DNA from: Eledone cirrhosa | Taxonomy: Eukaryota; Mollusca; Cephalopoda; Octopoda; Eledonidae | NCBI GenBank assembly: GCA_964016885.1 | Contig: OZ024748.1 | Span: 33,694,599-33,758,598 of the forward strand | Direction: 5' to 3' | DNA length: 64,000 bases | Notes under the pieces: generated by a model | What the model was told of the DNA's origin: nothing | Seen by the model: the letters and a program-made list of their open reading frames with translations, nothing else | Databases searched by the model: none | Made by a program: the position numbers and the translations under genes | Shown: piece after piece, positions 48,765 to 60,499 of the stretch | How the letters are laid out: each line of letters begins with the position of its first letter | How positions within the stretch are numbered: the first letter of the stretch is position 1

Positions 48765-48980
48765 GTGGTAGACATTAGCTGGAGTAAATCAGTGGTGGTG
48801 GGCATTAAGTGGAGTGAATTAGTGGTGGTGGACATTTGGTGGAGTGAATCAGTGGTGGTGGACATTAGGTGGAGTGAATCAGTGGTGGTGGAGATTAGGT
48901 GGAGTCAATCAGTGGTGGTGTGGTGGACATTAGGTAGAGTGAATCATTGGTGGTGGACATTAGCTGGAGTGAATCAGTAG
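48765..48980. repeat. Reused 216-bp module, copy near 48.9 kb
   Basis: Same order as the earlier modules, with GTGGGCATTAAGTGG in place of GTGGACATTAAGTGG. This change is shared with the copy ending at 60499, as expected from their origin in one 11.5-kb duplication. Confidence 0.85.
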
Positions 48981-50560
48981 TGGGCTGGTGGACATTAGGT
49001 GGAGTTAATCAGTTGTGGTGGACATTAGGTGGAGTCAATCATTGGTGGTGTAGTGGACATTAGGTAGAGTGAATCATTGGTGGTGGACATTAGGTGGAGT
49101 GAATCAATGGTGGTGGACATTAGGTGGAGTCAATCAGTGGTGGTGTGGTGGACATTAGGTAGAGTGAATCATTGGTGGTGGACATTAGGTGGAGTGAATC
49201 AGTGGTGGTTGACATTAGGTGGAGTGAATCAGTGGTGGTTGACATTAGGTGGAGTGAATCAGTGGTGGTGGACATTAGGTGGAGTGAATCAGTGGTGGTG
49301 GACATTAGGTGGAGTGAATCAGTGGTGGTTGACGATAGGTGGAGTGAATCAGTGGTGGTGGACATTAGGTGGAGTGAATCAGTGGTGGTGGACATTAGGT
49401 GGAGTGAATAAGTGGTGGTGGACATTAGGTGGAGTGAATCAGTGGTGGTTGACATTAGGTGGAGTGAATCAGTGGTGGTTGACATTAGGTGGAGTGAATC
49501 AGTGGTGGTGGACATTAGGTGGAGTGAATCAGTGGTGGTGGACATTAGGTGAAGTGAATCAGTGGTGTTGTGGTGGACATTAGGTGGAGCGAATCAGTGT
49601 TGGTGGACATTAAGTAGAGTGAATCAGTGGTGTTAGACATCAGGTACTGTCAATCAGTGGTGGTGGACATTAGGTAGAGTGATACAGTGGTGTTGTGGTG
49701 GACATAAGGGGGAGTGAATCAGTGCTGGTGGACATTAGGAGGAGTGAATCGGTGGACATTAGGTGGAGTGATACAGTGGTGTTGTGGTGGACATAAGGTG
49801 GAGTGAATCAGTGGTGGTGGACATTAGATGGAGTGAAACAGTGGTGGTGTGGTGGTGGACATTAGGTGGAGTGAATCAGTGGTGGTGGACATTAGGTAGA
49901 AAGTAGGTGGTGTTAATCAGTGTTGGTGTGGTGTACATTAGTTGGAGTGAATCAGAAGTGGTGGACATTAGGTAGAGTGAATCAGTGGTGGTGTACATTA
50001 GGTGGAGTGAATCAGTGGTTTTGGACATTAGGTGGAGTCAATCAGTGGTGGTGTGGTGGACATTAGGGAGAGTGAATCTGTGGTGGTGGACATTAGGTAG
50101 AGTGAATCAGTGGTGGTGGACATTAGGTGGAGTGAATCAGTGGTGGTGGATATTAGGTGGAGTGAATCAGTGGTGGTGGACATTAGGTGGAGTGAATCAG
50201 TGGTGGTGGATATTAGGTGGAGTGAATCAGTGGTGGTGGAGATTAGGTGAAGTGAATCAGTGGTGGTGTGGTGGACATTAGGTGGAGTGAATCAGTGGTG
50301 GTGGACATTAGGAGGAGTGAATCAGTGGTGGTGGAGATTAGGTGAAGTGAATCAGTGGTGGTGTGGTGGACATTAGGTGGAGTGAATCAGTGGTGGTAGA
50401 CATTAGGTGGAGTGAATCAGTGGTGGTGGACATTAGGAGGAGTGAATCAGTGGTGGTGGAGATTAGGTGAAGTGAATCAGTGGTGGTGTGGTGGACATTA
50501 GGTGAAGTGAATCAGTGGTGGTGGACATTAGGTGAAGTGAATCAGTGGTGGTGTGGTGGA

Positions 50561-52822
50561 CATTAGGTGGAGTGAATCAGTGGTGGTCGACATCAGATAC
50601 TGTCAATCAGTGGTGGTGGACATTAGGTGGAGTGAATCAGTGGTGGTGGACATTAAGTAGACTGAATCAGTGGTGGTGGACATTAGGTGGAGTGAATCAG
50701 TGGTGGTGGCCATTAAGTAGACTGAATCAGTGGTGGTGGACATTAGGTGGAGTGAATCAGTGGTGGTGGACATTAGGTAGAAAGTAGGTGGTGGTAATCA
50801 GTGTTGGTGTGGTGTACATTAGTTGGAGTGAATCAGTAGTGGTGGACATTAGGTGGAGTGAATCAGTGGTGGTGGACATTAGGTGGAGTCAATCAGTGGT
50901 GGTGTGGTGGACATTAGGGAGAGTGAATCATTGGTGGTGGACATTAGGTGGAGTGAATCAGTGGTGGTGGACATTAGGAGGAGTGAATCAGTGGGGGTGG
51001 ACATTAGGTAGAGTGAATCAGTGGTGGTGGACATTAGGTGGAGTGAATTAGTGGTGGTGGACATTAGGTAGAGTGAATCAGTGGTGGTGGACATTAGGAG
51101 GAGTGAATCAGTGGTGGTGGACATTAGGAGGAGTGAATCAGTGGTGGTGGAAATTAGGTAGAGTGAATCAGTGGTGGTGGACATTAGGTGGAGTGAATCA
51201 GTGGTGGTGGATATTAGGTGAAGTGAATTAGTGGTGGTGGACATTAGGTGGAGTGAATTAGTGGTGGTGGACATTAGGTGGAGTGAATCTGTGGTGGTGG
51301 ACATTAGGTGGAGTGAATTAGTGGTGGTGGACATTAGGTGGAGTGAATTAGTGGTGGTGGACATTAGGTGGAGTGAATCTGTGGTGGTGGACATTAGGTG
51401 GAGTGAATTAGTGGTGGTGGACATTAGGTGGAGTGAATCTGTGGTGGTGGACATTAGGTGGAGTGAATCTGTGGTGGTGGACATTAGGTGGAGTGAATTA
51501 GTGGTGGTGGACATTAGGTGGAGTGAATCTGTGGTGGTGGACATTAGGTGGAGTGAATTAGTGGTGGTGGACATTAGGTGGAGTGAATAAGTGGTGGTGG
51601 ATATTAGGTGGAGTGAATAAGTGGTGGTGGACATTAGGTGGAGTGAATAAGTGGTGGTGGATATTAGGAGGAGTGAATCAGTGGTGGTAGACATTAGGTG
51701 GAGTGAATCAGTGGTGGTCGACATCAGATACTGTCAATCAGTGGTGGTGGACATTAGGTGGAGTGAATCAGTGGTGGTGGACATTAAGTAGACTGAATCA
51801 GTGGTGGTGGACATTAGGTGGAGTGAATCAGTGGTGGTGGCCATTAAGTAGACTGAATCAGTGGTGGTGGACATTAGGTGGAGTGAATCAGTGGTGGTGG
51901 ACATTAGGTAGAAAGTAGGTGGTGGTAATCAGTGTTGGTGTGGTGTACATTAGTTGGAGTGAATCAGTAGTGGTGGACATTAGGTGGAGTGAATCAGTGG
52001 TGGTGGACATTAGGTGGAGTCAATCAGTGGTGGTGTGGTGGACATTAGGGAGAGTGAATCATTGGTGGTGGACATTAGGTGGAGTGAATCAGTGGTGGTG
52101 GACATTAGGAGGAGTGAATCAGTGGGGGTGGACATTAGGTAGAGTGAATCAGTGGTGGTGGACATTAGGTGGAGTGAATTAGTGGTGGTGGACATTAGGT
52201 AGAGTGAATCAGTGGTGGTGGACATTAGGAGGAGTGAATCAGTGGTGGTGGACATTAGGAGGAGTGAATCAGTGGTGGTGGAAATTAGGTAGAGTGAATC
52301 AGTGGTGGTGGACATTAGGTGGAGTGAATCAGTGGTGGTGGATATTAGGTGAAGTGAATTAGTGGTGGTGGACATTAGGTGGAGTGAATTAGTGGTGGTG
52401 GACATTAGGTGGAGTGAATCTGTGGTGGTGGACATTAGGTGGAGTGAATTAGTGGTGGTGGACATTAGGTGGAGTGAATTAGTGGTGGTGGACATTAGGT
52501 GGAGTGAATCTGTGGTGGTGGACATTAGGTGGAGTGAATTAGTGGTGGTGGACATTAGGTGGAGTGAATCTGTGGTGGTGGACATTAGGTGGAGTGAATC
52601 TGTGGTGGTGGACATTAGGTGGAGTGAATTAGTGGTGGTGGACATTAGGTGGAGTGAATCTGTGGTGGTGGACATTAGGTGGAGTGAATTAGTGGTGGTG
52701 GACATTAGGTGGAGTGAATAAGTGGTGGTGGATATTAGGTGGAGTGAATAAGTGGTGGTGGACATTAGGTGGAGTGAATAAGTGGTGGTGGATATTAGGA
52801 GGAGTGAATCAGTGGTGGTAGA
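50561..52822. repeat. 1,131-bp tandem duplication (two copies)
   Basis: Copy one (50561-51691) and copy two (51692-52822) match at an exact offset of 1,131 bp. Shared landmarks are GTCGACATCAGATACTGTC, GTGGCCATTAAGTAGACTG, GGTAGAAAGTAGGTGG, GTGGGGGTGGACATTAGG and the alternating GAATTAG/GAATCTG run. I see no difference between the copies on reading. The length is not a multiple of 30, so the exchange was between out-of-phase modules. Confidence 0.93.
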
Positions 52823-54321
52823 CATTAGGTGGAGTGAATCAGTGGTGGTGGACATTAGGTGGAGTGAATCAGTGATGGTGGACATTAGGTGGAGTGAATA
52901 AGTGGTGGTGGATATTAGGAGGAGTGAATCAGTGGTGGTGGACATTAGGAGGAGTGAATCAGTGGTGGTGGACATTAGGAGGAGTGAATCAGTGGTGGTG
53001 GACATTAGGTGGAGTGAATAAGTGGTGGTGGATATTAGGAGGAGTAAATCAGTGGTGGTGGACATTAGGAGGAGTGAATCAGTGGTGGTGGACATTAGGT
53101 GGAGTGAATAAGTGGTGGTGGATATTAGGAGGAGTGAATCAGTGGTGGTGGACATTAGGAGGAGTGAATCAGTGGTGGTGGACATTAGGTGGAGTGAATA
53201 AGTGGTGGTGGATATTAGGAGGAGTGAATCAGTGGTGGTAGACATTAGGTGGAGTGAATCAGTGGTGGTGGACATTAGGTGGAGTGAATCAGTGGTGGTG
53301 GACATTAGGTGGAGTGAATCAGTGATGGTGGACATTAGGTGGAGTGAATAAGTGGTGGTGGATATTAGGAGGAGTGAATCAGTGGTGGTGGACATTAGGA
53401 GGAGTGAATCAGTGGTGGTGGACATTAGGTGGAGTGAATAAGTGGTGGTGGATATTAGGAGGAGTGAATCAGTGGTGGTGGACATTAGGTGGAGTGAATA
53501 AGTGGTGGTGGATATTAGGAGGAGTGAATAAGTGGTGGTGGATATTAGGAGGAGTGAATCAGTGGTGGTGGACATTAGGTGGAGTGAATAAGTGGTGGTG
53601 GATATTAGGAGGAGTGAATAAGTGGTGGTGGATATTAGGAGGAGTGAATCAGTGGTGGTGGACATTAGGTGGAGTGAATAAGTGGTGGTGGATATTAGGA
53701 GGAGTGAATAAGTGGTGGTGGATATTAGGAGGAGTGAATCAGTGGTGGTGGACATTAGGAGGAGTGAATCAGTGGTGGTGGACATTAGGTGGAGTGAATA
53801 AGTGGTGGTGGACATTAAGTGGAGTGAATAAGTGGTGGTGGATATTAGGTGGAGTGAATCAGTGGTGGTGGACATTAGGTGGAGTGAATAAGTGGTGGCG
53901 TGGAGTGAATCAGTGGTGGTGGATATTAGGTGGAGTGAATAAGTGGTGGTGGATATTAGGTGGAGTGAATAAGTGGTGGTGGATATTAGGTGGAGTGAAT
54001 CAGTGGTGGTGGACATTAGGTGGAGTGAATCAGTGGTGGCGTGGAGTGAATCAGTGGTGGCGTGGTTGACATTAGGTAGAGTGAATCAGTGGTGGTGGAC
54101 ATTAGGTGGAGTGAATCAGTGGTGGTGTGGTGGACATTAGTTGGAGTGAATCAGTGGTGGTGGACATCAGGTACTGTCAATCAGTGGTGGTGGACATTAG
54201 GTGGAGTGAATCAGTGGTGGCGTGGTTGACATTAGGTAGAGTGAATCAGTGGTGGTGGAAATTAGTTGGAGTGTATCAGTGGTGGTGTGCTGGACATTAG
54301 GTGGAGTGAATCAGTGGTGGT

Positions 54322-57300
54322 GTGGTTGACATTATGTGGAGTGAATTAGTGGTGGTGGACATTAGGAGGAGTGAATCAGTGGTGTTGGCCATTAGGAGGA
54401 GTGAGTCAGTGGTGGTGGACATTAGGAGGAGTGAATCAGTGGTGGTGTGGTTGACATTAGGTGGAGTGAATCAGTGGTGGTGGACATTAGATAGAGTGAA
54501 CCAGTGGTGGTGGACATTAGGTGGAGTGATTAAGTGGTGGTGGACATTAGGTTGAGTGAATCAGTGGTGGTGGACATTAGGAGGAGTGAATCAGTGGTGG
54601 TGTGGTTGACATTAGGTGGAGTGATTAAGTGGTGGTGGACATTAGGTTGAGTGAATCAGTGGTGGTGGACATTAGGTGGAGTGAATCAGTGGTGGTGTGG
54701 TTGACATTAGGTGGAGTGAATCAGTGGTGGTGTACATTAGTTGGAGTGAATCAGTGGTGGTAGACATTAGCTGGTGTAAATCAGTGGTGGTGGACATTAG
54801 GTAGAGTGAATCATTGGTGGTGGACATTAGCTGGAGTGAATCAGTAGTGGGGTGGCGGACATTAGGTGGAGTTGATCAGTGGTGGTGGACATTAGGTGGA
54901 GTCAATCATTGGTGGTGTGGTGGACATTAGGTAGAGTGAATCACTGGTGGTGGACATTAGGTGGAGTGAATCAGTGGTGGTTGACATTAGGTGGAGTGAA
55001 TCAGTGGTGGTGGACATTAGGTGGAGTGAATTAGTGGTGGTGGACATTAGGTGGAGTGAATCAGTGGTGGTGGACATTAGGTGGAGCGAATCAGTGGTGG
55101 TGGACATTAAGTAGAGTGAATCAGTGGTGGTGGACATTAGGTGGAGTGAATTAGTGGCAGTGTGGTTGTCATTAGGTGGAGTGAATCAGTGGTGGTGGAC
55201 ATTAGGTGGAGTGAATCAGTGGTGGTGGACATTAAGTAGAGTGAATCAGTGGTGGTGGACATTAGGTGGAGTGAATCAGTGGTGGTGGACATTAAGTAGA
55301 GTGAATCAATGGTGGTGGACATTAAGTAGACTGAATCAGTGGTGGTGGACATTAGTTGGAGTGAATCAGTGGTGGTGTGGTGGACATTAGGTCGAGTGAA
55401 TCAGTGGTGGTGGACATCAGGTACTGTCAATCAGGGGTGGTGGACATTAGGTGGAGTGAATCAGTAGTGGCGTGGTTGACATTAGGTAGAGTGAATCAGT
55501 GGTGGTGGACATTAGGTGGAGTGAATCAGTGGTGGTGGACATTAAGTAGAGTGAATCAGTGGTGGTGGACATTAAGTAGAGTGAATCAATGGTGGTGGAC
55601 ATTAAGTAGACTGAATCAGTGGTGGTGGACATTAGTTGGAGTGAATCAGTGGTGGTGTGGTGGACATTAGGTCGAGTGAATCAGTGGTGGTGGACATCAG
55701 GTACTGTCAATCAGGGGTGGTGGACATTAGGTGGAGTGAATCAGTAGTGGCGTGGTTGACATTAGGTAGAGTGAATCAGTGGTGGTGGACATTAGGTGGA
55801 GTGAATAAGTGGTGGTGGATATTAGGAGGAGTGAATCAGTGGTGGTGGACATTAGGTGGAGTGAATAAGTGGTGGTGGATATTAGGAGGAGTGAATAAGT
55901 GGTGGTGGATATTAGGAGGAGTGAATCAGTGGTGGTGGACATTAGGTGGAGTGAATAAGTGGTGGTGGATATTAGGAGGAGTGAATCAGTGGTGGTGGAC
56001 ATTAGGTGGAGTGAATAAGTGGTGGTGGACATTAGGTGGAGTGAATAAGTGGTGGTGGATATTAGGAGGAGTGAATCAGTGGTGGTGGACATTAGGTGGA
56101 GTGAATAAGTGGTGGTGGATATTAGGTGGAGTGAATAAGTGGTGGTGGACATTAGGTGGAGTGAATAAGTGGTGGTGGATATTAGGAGGAGTGAATCAGT
56201 GGTGGTAGACATTAGGTGGAGTGAATCAGTGGTGGTGGACATTAGGTGGAGTGAATAAGTGGTGGTGGATATTAGGAGGAGTGAATCAGTGGTGGTGGAC
56301 ATTAGGTGGAGTGAATCAGTGGTGGTGGACATTAGGTGGAGTGAATAAGTGGTGGTGGATATTAGGAGGAGTGAATCAGTGGTGGTAGACATTAGGTGGA
56401 GTGAATCAGTGGTGGTGGACATTAGGTGGAGTGAATCAGTGGTGGTGGACATTAGGTGGAGTGAATCAGTGATGGTGGACATTAGGTGGAGTGAATAAGT
56501 GGTGGTGGATATTAGGAGGAGTGAATCAGTGGTGGTGGACATTAGGAGGAGTAAATCAGTGGTGGTGGACATTAGGTGGAGTGAATAAGTGGTGGTGGAT
56601 ATTAGGAGGAGTGAATCAGTGGTGGTGGACATTAGGTGGAGTGAATAAGTGGTGGTGGATATTAGGAGGAGTGAATAAGTGGTGGTGGATATTAGGAGGA
56701 GTGAATCAGTGGTGGTGGATATTAGGAGGAGTGAATCAGTGGTGGTGGACATTAGGTGGAGTGAATAAGTGGTGGTGGATATTAGGAGGAGTGAATAAGT
56801 GGTGGTGGATATTAGGAGGAGTGAATCAGTGGTGGTGGACATTAGGAGGAGTGAATCAGTGGTGGTGGACATTAGGTGGAGTGAATAAGTGGTGGTGGAC
56901 ATTAAGTGGAGTGAATAAGTGGTGGTGGATATTAGGTGGAGTGAATAAGTGGTGGTGGATATTAGGAGGAGTGAATAAGTGGTGGTGGATATTAGGAGGA
57001 GTGAATCAGTGGTGGTGGACATTAGGTGGAGTGAATAAGTGGTGGTGGATATTAGGAGGAGTGAATAAGTGGTGGTGGATATTAGGTGGAGTGAATCAGT
57101 GATGGTGGAATTAGGTGGAGTGAATAAGTGGTGGTGGATATTAGGAGGAGTGAATCAGTGGTGGTGGACATTAGGAGGAGTGAATCAGTGGTGGTGGACA
57201 TTAGGAGGAGTGAATCAGTGGTGGTGGACATTAGGTGGAGTGAATAAGTGGTGGTGGACATTAAGTGGAGTGAATAAGTGGTGGTGGATATTAGGTGGAG

Positions 57301-58298
57301 TGAATCAGTGGTGGTGGACATTAGGTGGAGTGAATAAGTGGTGGCGTGGAGTGAATCAGTGGTGGTGGATATTAGGTGGAGTGAATAAGTGGTGGTGGAT
57401 ATTAGGTGGAGTGAATAAGTGGTGGTGGATATTAGGTGGAGTGAATCAGTGGTGGTGGATATTAGGAGGAGTGAATCAGTGGTGGTGGACATTAGGAGGA
57501 GTGAATCAGTGGTGGTGGACATTAGGTGGAGTGAATAAGTGGTGGTGGACATTAAGTGGAGTGAATAAGTGGTGGTGGATATTAGGTGGAGTGAATAAGT
57601 GGTGGTGGATATTAGGAGGAGTGAATAAGTGGTGGTGGATATTAGGAGGAGTGAATCAGTGGTGGTGGACATTAGGTGGAGTGAATAAGTGGTGGTGGAT
57701 ATTAGGAGGAGTGAATAAGTGGTGGTGGATATTAGGAGGAGTGAATCAGTGGTGGTGGACATTAGGTGGAGTGAATAAGTGGTGGTGGACATTAAGTGGA
57801 GTGAATAAGTGGTGGTGGATATTAGGTGGAGTGAATCAGTGGTGGTGGACATTAGGTGGAGTGAATAAGTGGTGGCGTGGAGTGAATCAGTGGTGGTGGA
57901 TATTAGGTGGAGTGAATAAGTGGTGGTGGATATTAGGTGGAGTGAATAAGTGGTGGTGGATATTAGGTGGAGTGAATCAGTGGTGGTGGACATTAGGTGG
58001 AGTGAATCAGTGGTGGCGTGGAGTGAATCAGTGGTGGCGTGGTTGACATTAGGTAGAGTGAATCAGTGGTGGTGGACATTAGGTGGAGTGAATCAGTGGT
58101 GGTGTGGTGGACATTAGTTGGAGTGAATCAGTGGTGGTGGACATCAGGTACTGTCAATCAGTGGTGGTGGACATTAGGTGGAGTGAATCAGTGGTGGCGT
58201 GGTTGACATTAGGTAGAGTGAATCAGTGGTGGTGGAAATTAGTTGGAGTGTATCAGTGGTGGTGTGCTGGACATTGGGTGGAGTGAATCAGTGGTGGT
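54322..58298. repeat. 3.1-kb-type super-unit, copy F (3,977 bp)
   Basis: The constant part lacks exactly two units (60 bp) near 54601 relative to its sisters. The stretch starting near 55657 joins directly to a long GAATAAG-rich block (55.79-58.05 kb) without the intervening modules seen in copy E. That block holds three 15-bp partial units or frame breaks (57105, 57345 and 57873), so it is itself composed of repeated sub-blocks. Confidence 0.88.
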
Positions 58299-60283
58299 GT
58301 GGTTGACATTATGTGGAGTGAATTAGTGGTGGTGGACATTAGGAGGAGTGAATCAGTGGTGTTGGCCATTAGGAGGAGTGAGTCAGTGGTGGTGGACATT
58401 AGGAGGAGTGAATCAGTGGTGGTGTGGTTGACATTAGGTGGAGTGAATCAGTGGTGGTGGACATTAGATAGAGTGAACCAGTGGTGGTGGACATTAGGTG
58501 GAGTGATTAAGTGGTGGTGGACATTAGGTTGAGTGAATCAGTGGTGGTGGACATTAGGAGGAGTGAATCAGTGGTGGTGTGGTTGACATTAGGTGGAGTG
58601 AATCAGTGGTGGTGGACATTAGATAGAGTGAATCAGTGGTGGTGGACATTAGGTGGAGTGATTAAGTGGTGGTGGACATTAGGTTGAGTGAATCAGTGGT
58701 GGTGGACATTAGGTGGAGTGAATCAGTGGTGGTGTGGTTGACATTAGGTGGAGTGAATCAGTGGTGGTGTACATTAGTTGGAGTGAATCAGTGGTGGTAG
58801 ACATTAGCTGGTGTAAATCAGTGGTGGTGGACATTAGGTAGAGTGAATCATTGGTGGTGGACATTAGCTGGAGTGAATCAGTAGTGGGGTGGCGGACATT
58901 AGGTGGAGTTGATCAGTGGTGGTGGACATTAGGTGGAGTCAATCATTGGTGGTGTGGTGGACATTAGGTAGAGTGAATCACTGGTGGTGGACATTAGGTG
59001 GAGTGAATCAGTGGTGGTTGACATTAGGTGGAGTGAATCAGTGGTGGTGGACATTAGGTGGAGTGAATTAGTGGTGGTGGACATTAGGTGGAGTGAATCA
59101 GTGGTGGTGGACATTAGGTGGAGCGAATCAGTGGTGGTGGACATTAAGTAGAGTGAATCAGTGGTGGTGGACATTAGGTGGAGTGAATTAGTGGCAGTGT
59201 GGTTGTCATTAGGTGGAGTGAATCAGTGGTGGTGGACATTAGATGGAGTGAATCAGTGGTGGTGGACATTAAGTAGAGTGAATCAGTGGTGGTGGACATT
59301 AGGTGGAGTGAATCAGTGGTGGTGGACATTAAGTAGAGTGAATCAATGGTGGTGGACATTAAGTAGACTGAATCAGTGGTGGTGGACATTAGTTGGAGTG
59401 AATCAGTGGTGGTGTGGTGGACATTAGGTCGAGTGAATCAGTGGTGGTGGACATCAGGTACTGTCAATCAGGGGTGGTGGACATTAGGTGGAGTGAATCA
59501 GTAGTGGCGTGGTTGACATTAGGTAGAGTGAATCAGTGGTGGTGGACATTAGGTGGAGTGAATCAGTGGTGGTGGACATTAAGTAGAGTGAATCAGTGGT
59601 GGTGGACATTAAGTAGAGTGAATCAATGGTGGTGGACATTAAGTAGACTGAATCAGTGGTGGTGGACATTAGTTGGAGTGAATCAGTGGTGGTGTGGTGG
59701 ACATTAGGTCGAGTGAATCAGTGGTGGTGGACATCAGGTACTGTCAATCAGGGGTGGTGGACATTAGGTGGAGTGAATCAGTAGTGGCGTGGTTGACATT
59801 AGGTAGAGTGAATCAGTGGTGGTGGAAATTAGGTGGAGTGCATCAGTGGTGGTGTGGTTGACATTAGGTTAAGTGAATTAGTGGTGGTGGACATTAGGTA
59901 GAGTGAATCAGTGGTGGTGGACATTAGGTGGAGTGAATCAGTGGTGGCGGACATTAGGAGGAGTGAATCAGTGGTGGTGGACATTAGGTGGAGTGAATCG
60001 GTGGTGGTGTGGTTGACATTAGGTGGAGTGAATTAGTGGTGGTGGACATTAGGTGGAGTGAATCAGTGGTGGTGGACATTAGGTGGAGTGAATCGGTGGT
60101 GGTGTGGTTGACATTAGGTGGAGTGAATTAGTGGTGGTGGACATTAGGTGGAGTGAATCAGTGGTGGTGGACATTAGGAGTAGTGAATCAGTGGTGGTGG
60201 ACATTAGTAGGAGTGAATCAGTGGTGGTGGACATTAGGTGGAGTTAATCAGTGGTGGTGGACATTAGGTGGAGTTAATCAGTT

Positions 60284-60499
60284 GTGGTAGACATTAGCTG
60301 GAGTAAATCAGTGGTGGTGGGCATTAAGTGGAGTGAATTAGTGGTGGTGGACATTTGGTGGAGTGAATCAGTGGTGGTGGACATTAGGTGGAGTGAATCA
60401 GTGGTGGTGGAGATTAGGTGGAGTCAATCAGTGGTGGTGTGGTGGACATTAGGTAGAGTGAATCATTGGTGGTGGACATTAGCTGGAGTGAATCAGTAG
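60284..60499. repeat. Reused 216-bp module, copy near 60.4 kb
   Basis: Identical in order to 48765-48980, offset 11,519 bp, including the GTGGGCATTAAGTGG variant. Confidence 0.85.

Larger units (their letters stand above)
46780..54321. repeat. 3.1-kb-type super-unit, copy E with large insertion of other modules (7,542 bp)
   Basis: The constant part (46780 to about 48.65 kb) is like the other copies and has the GCAGTGTGGTTGTC form. About 4 kb of other satellite modules follows: the 216-bp module (48765-48980), a run of GGTTGACATTAGG units (49.2-49.55 kb), GATACAGTGG units, the GGTAGAAAGTAGG variant, and a 1,131-bp tandem duplication. The GAATAAG-rich block and the 15-bp partial unit near 53896 close the copy. 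Confidence 0.88.
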
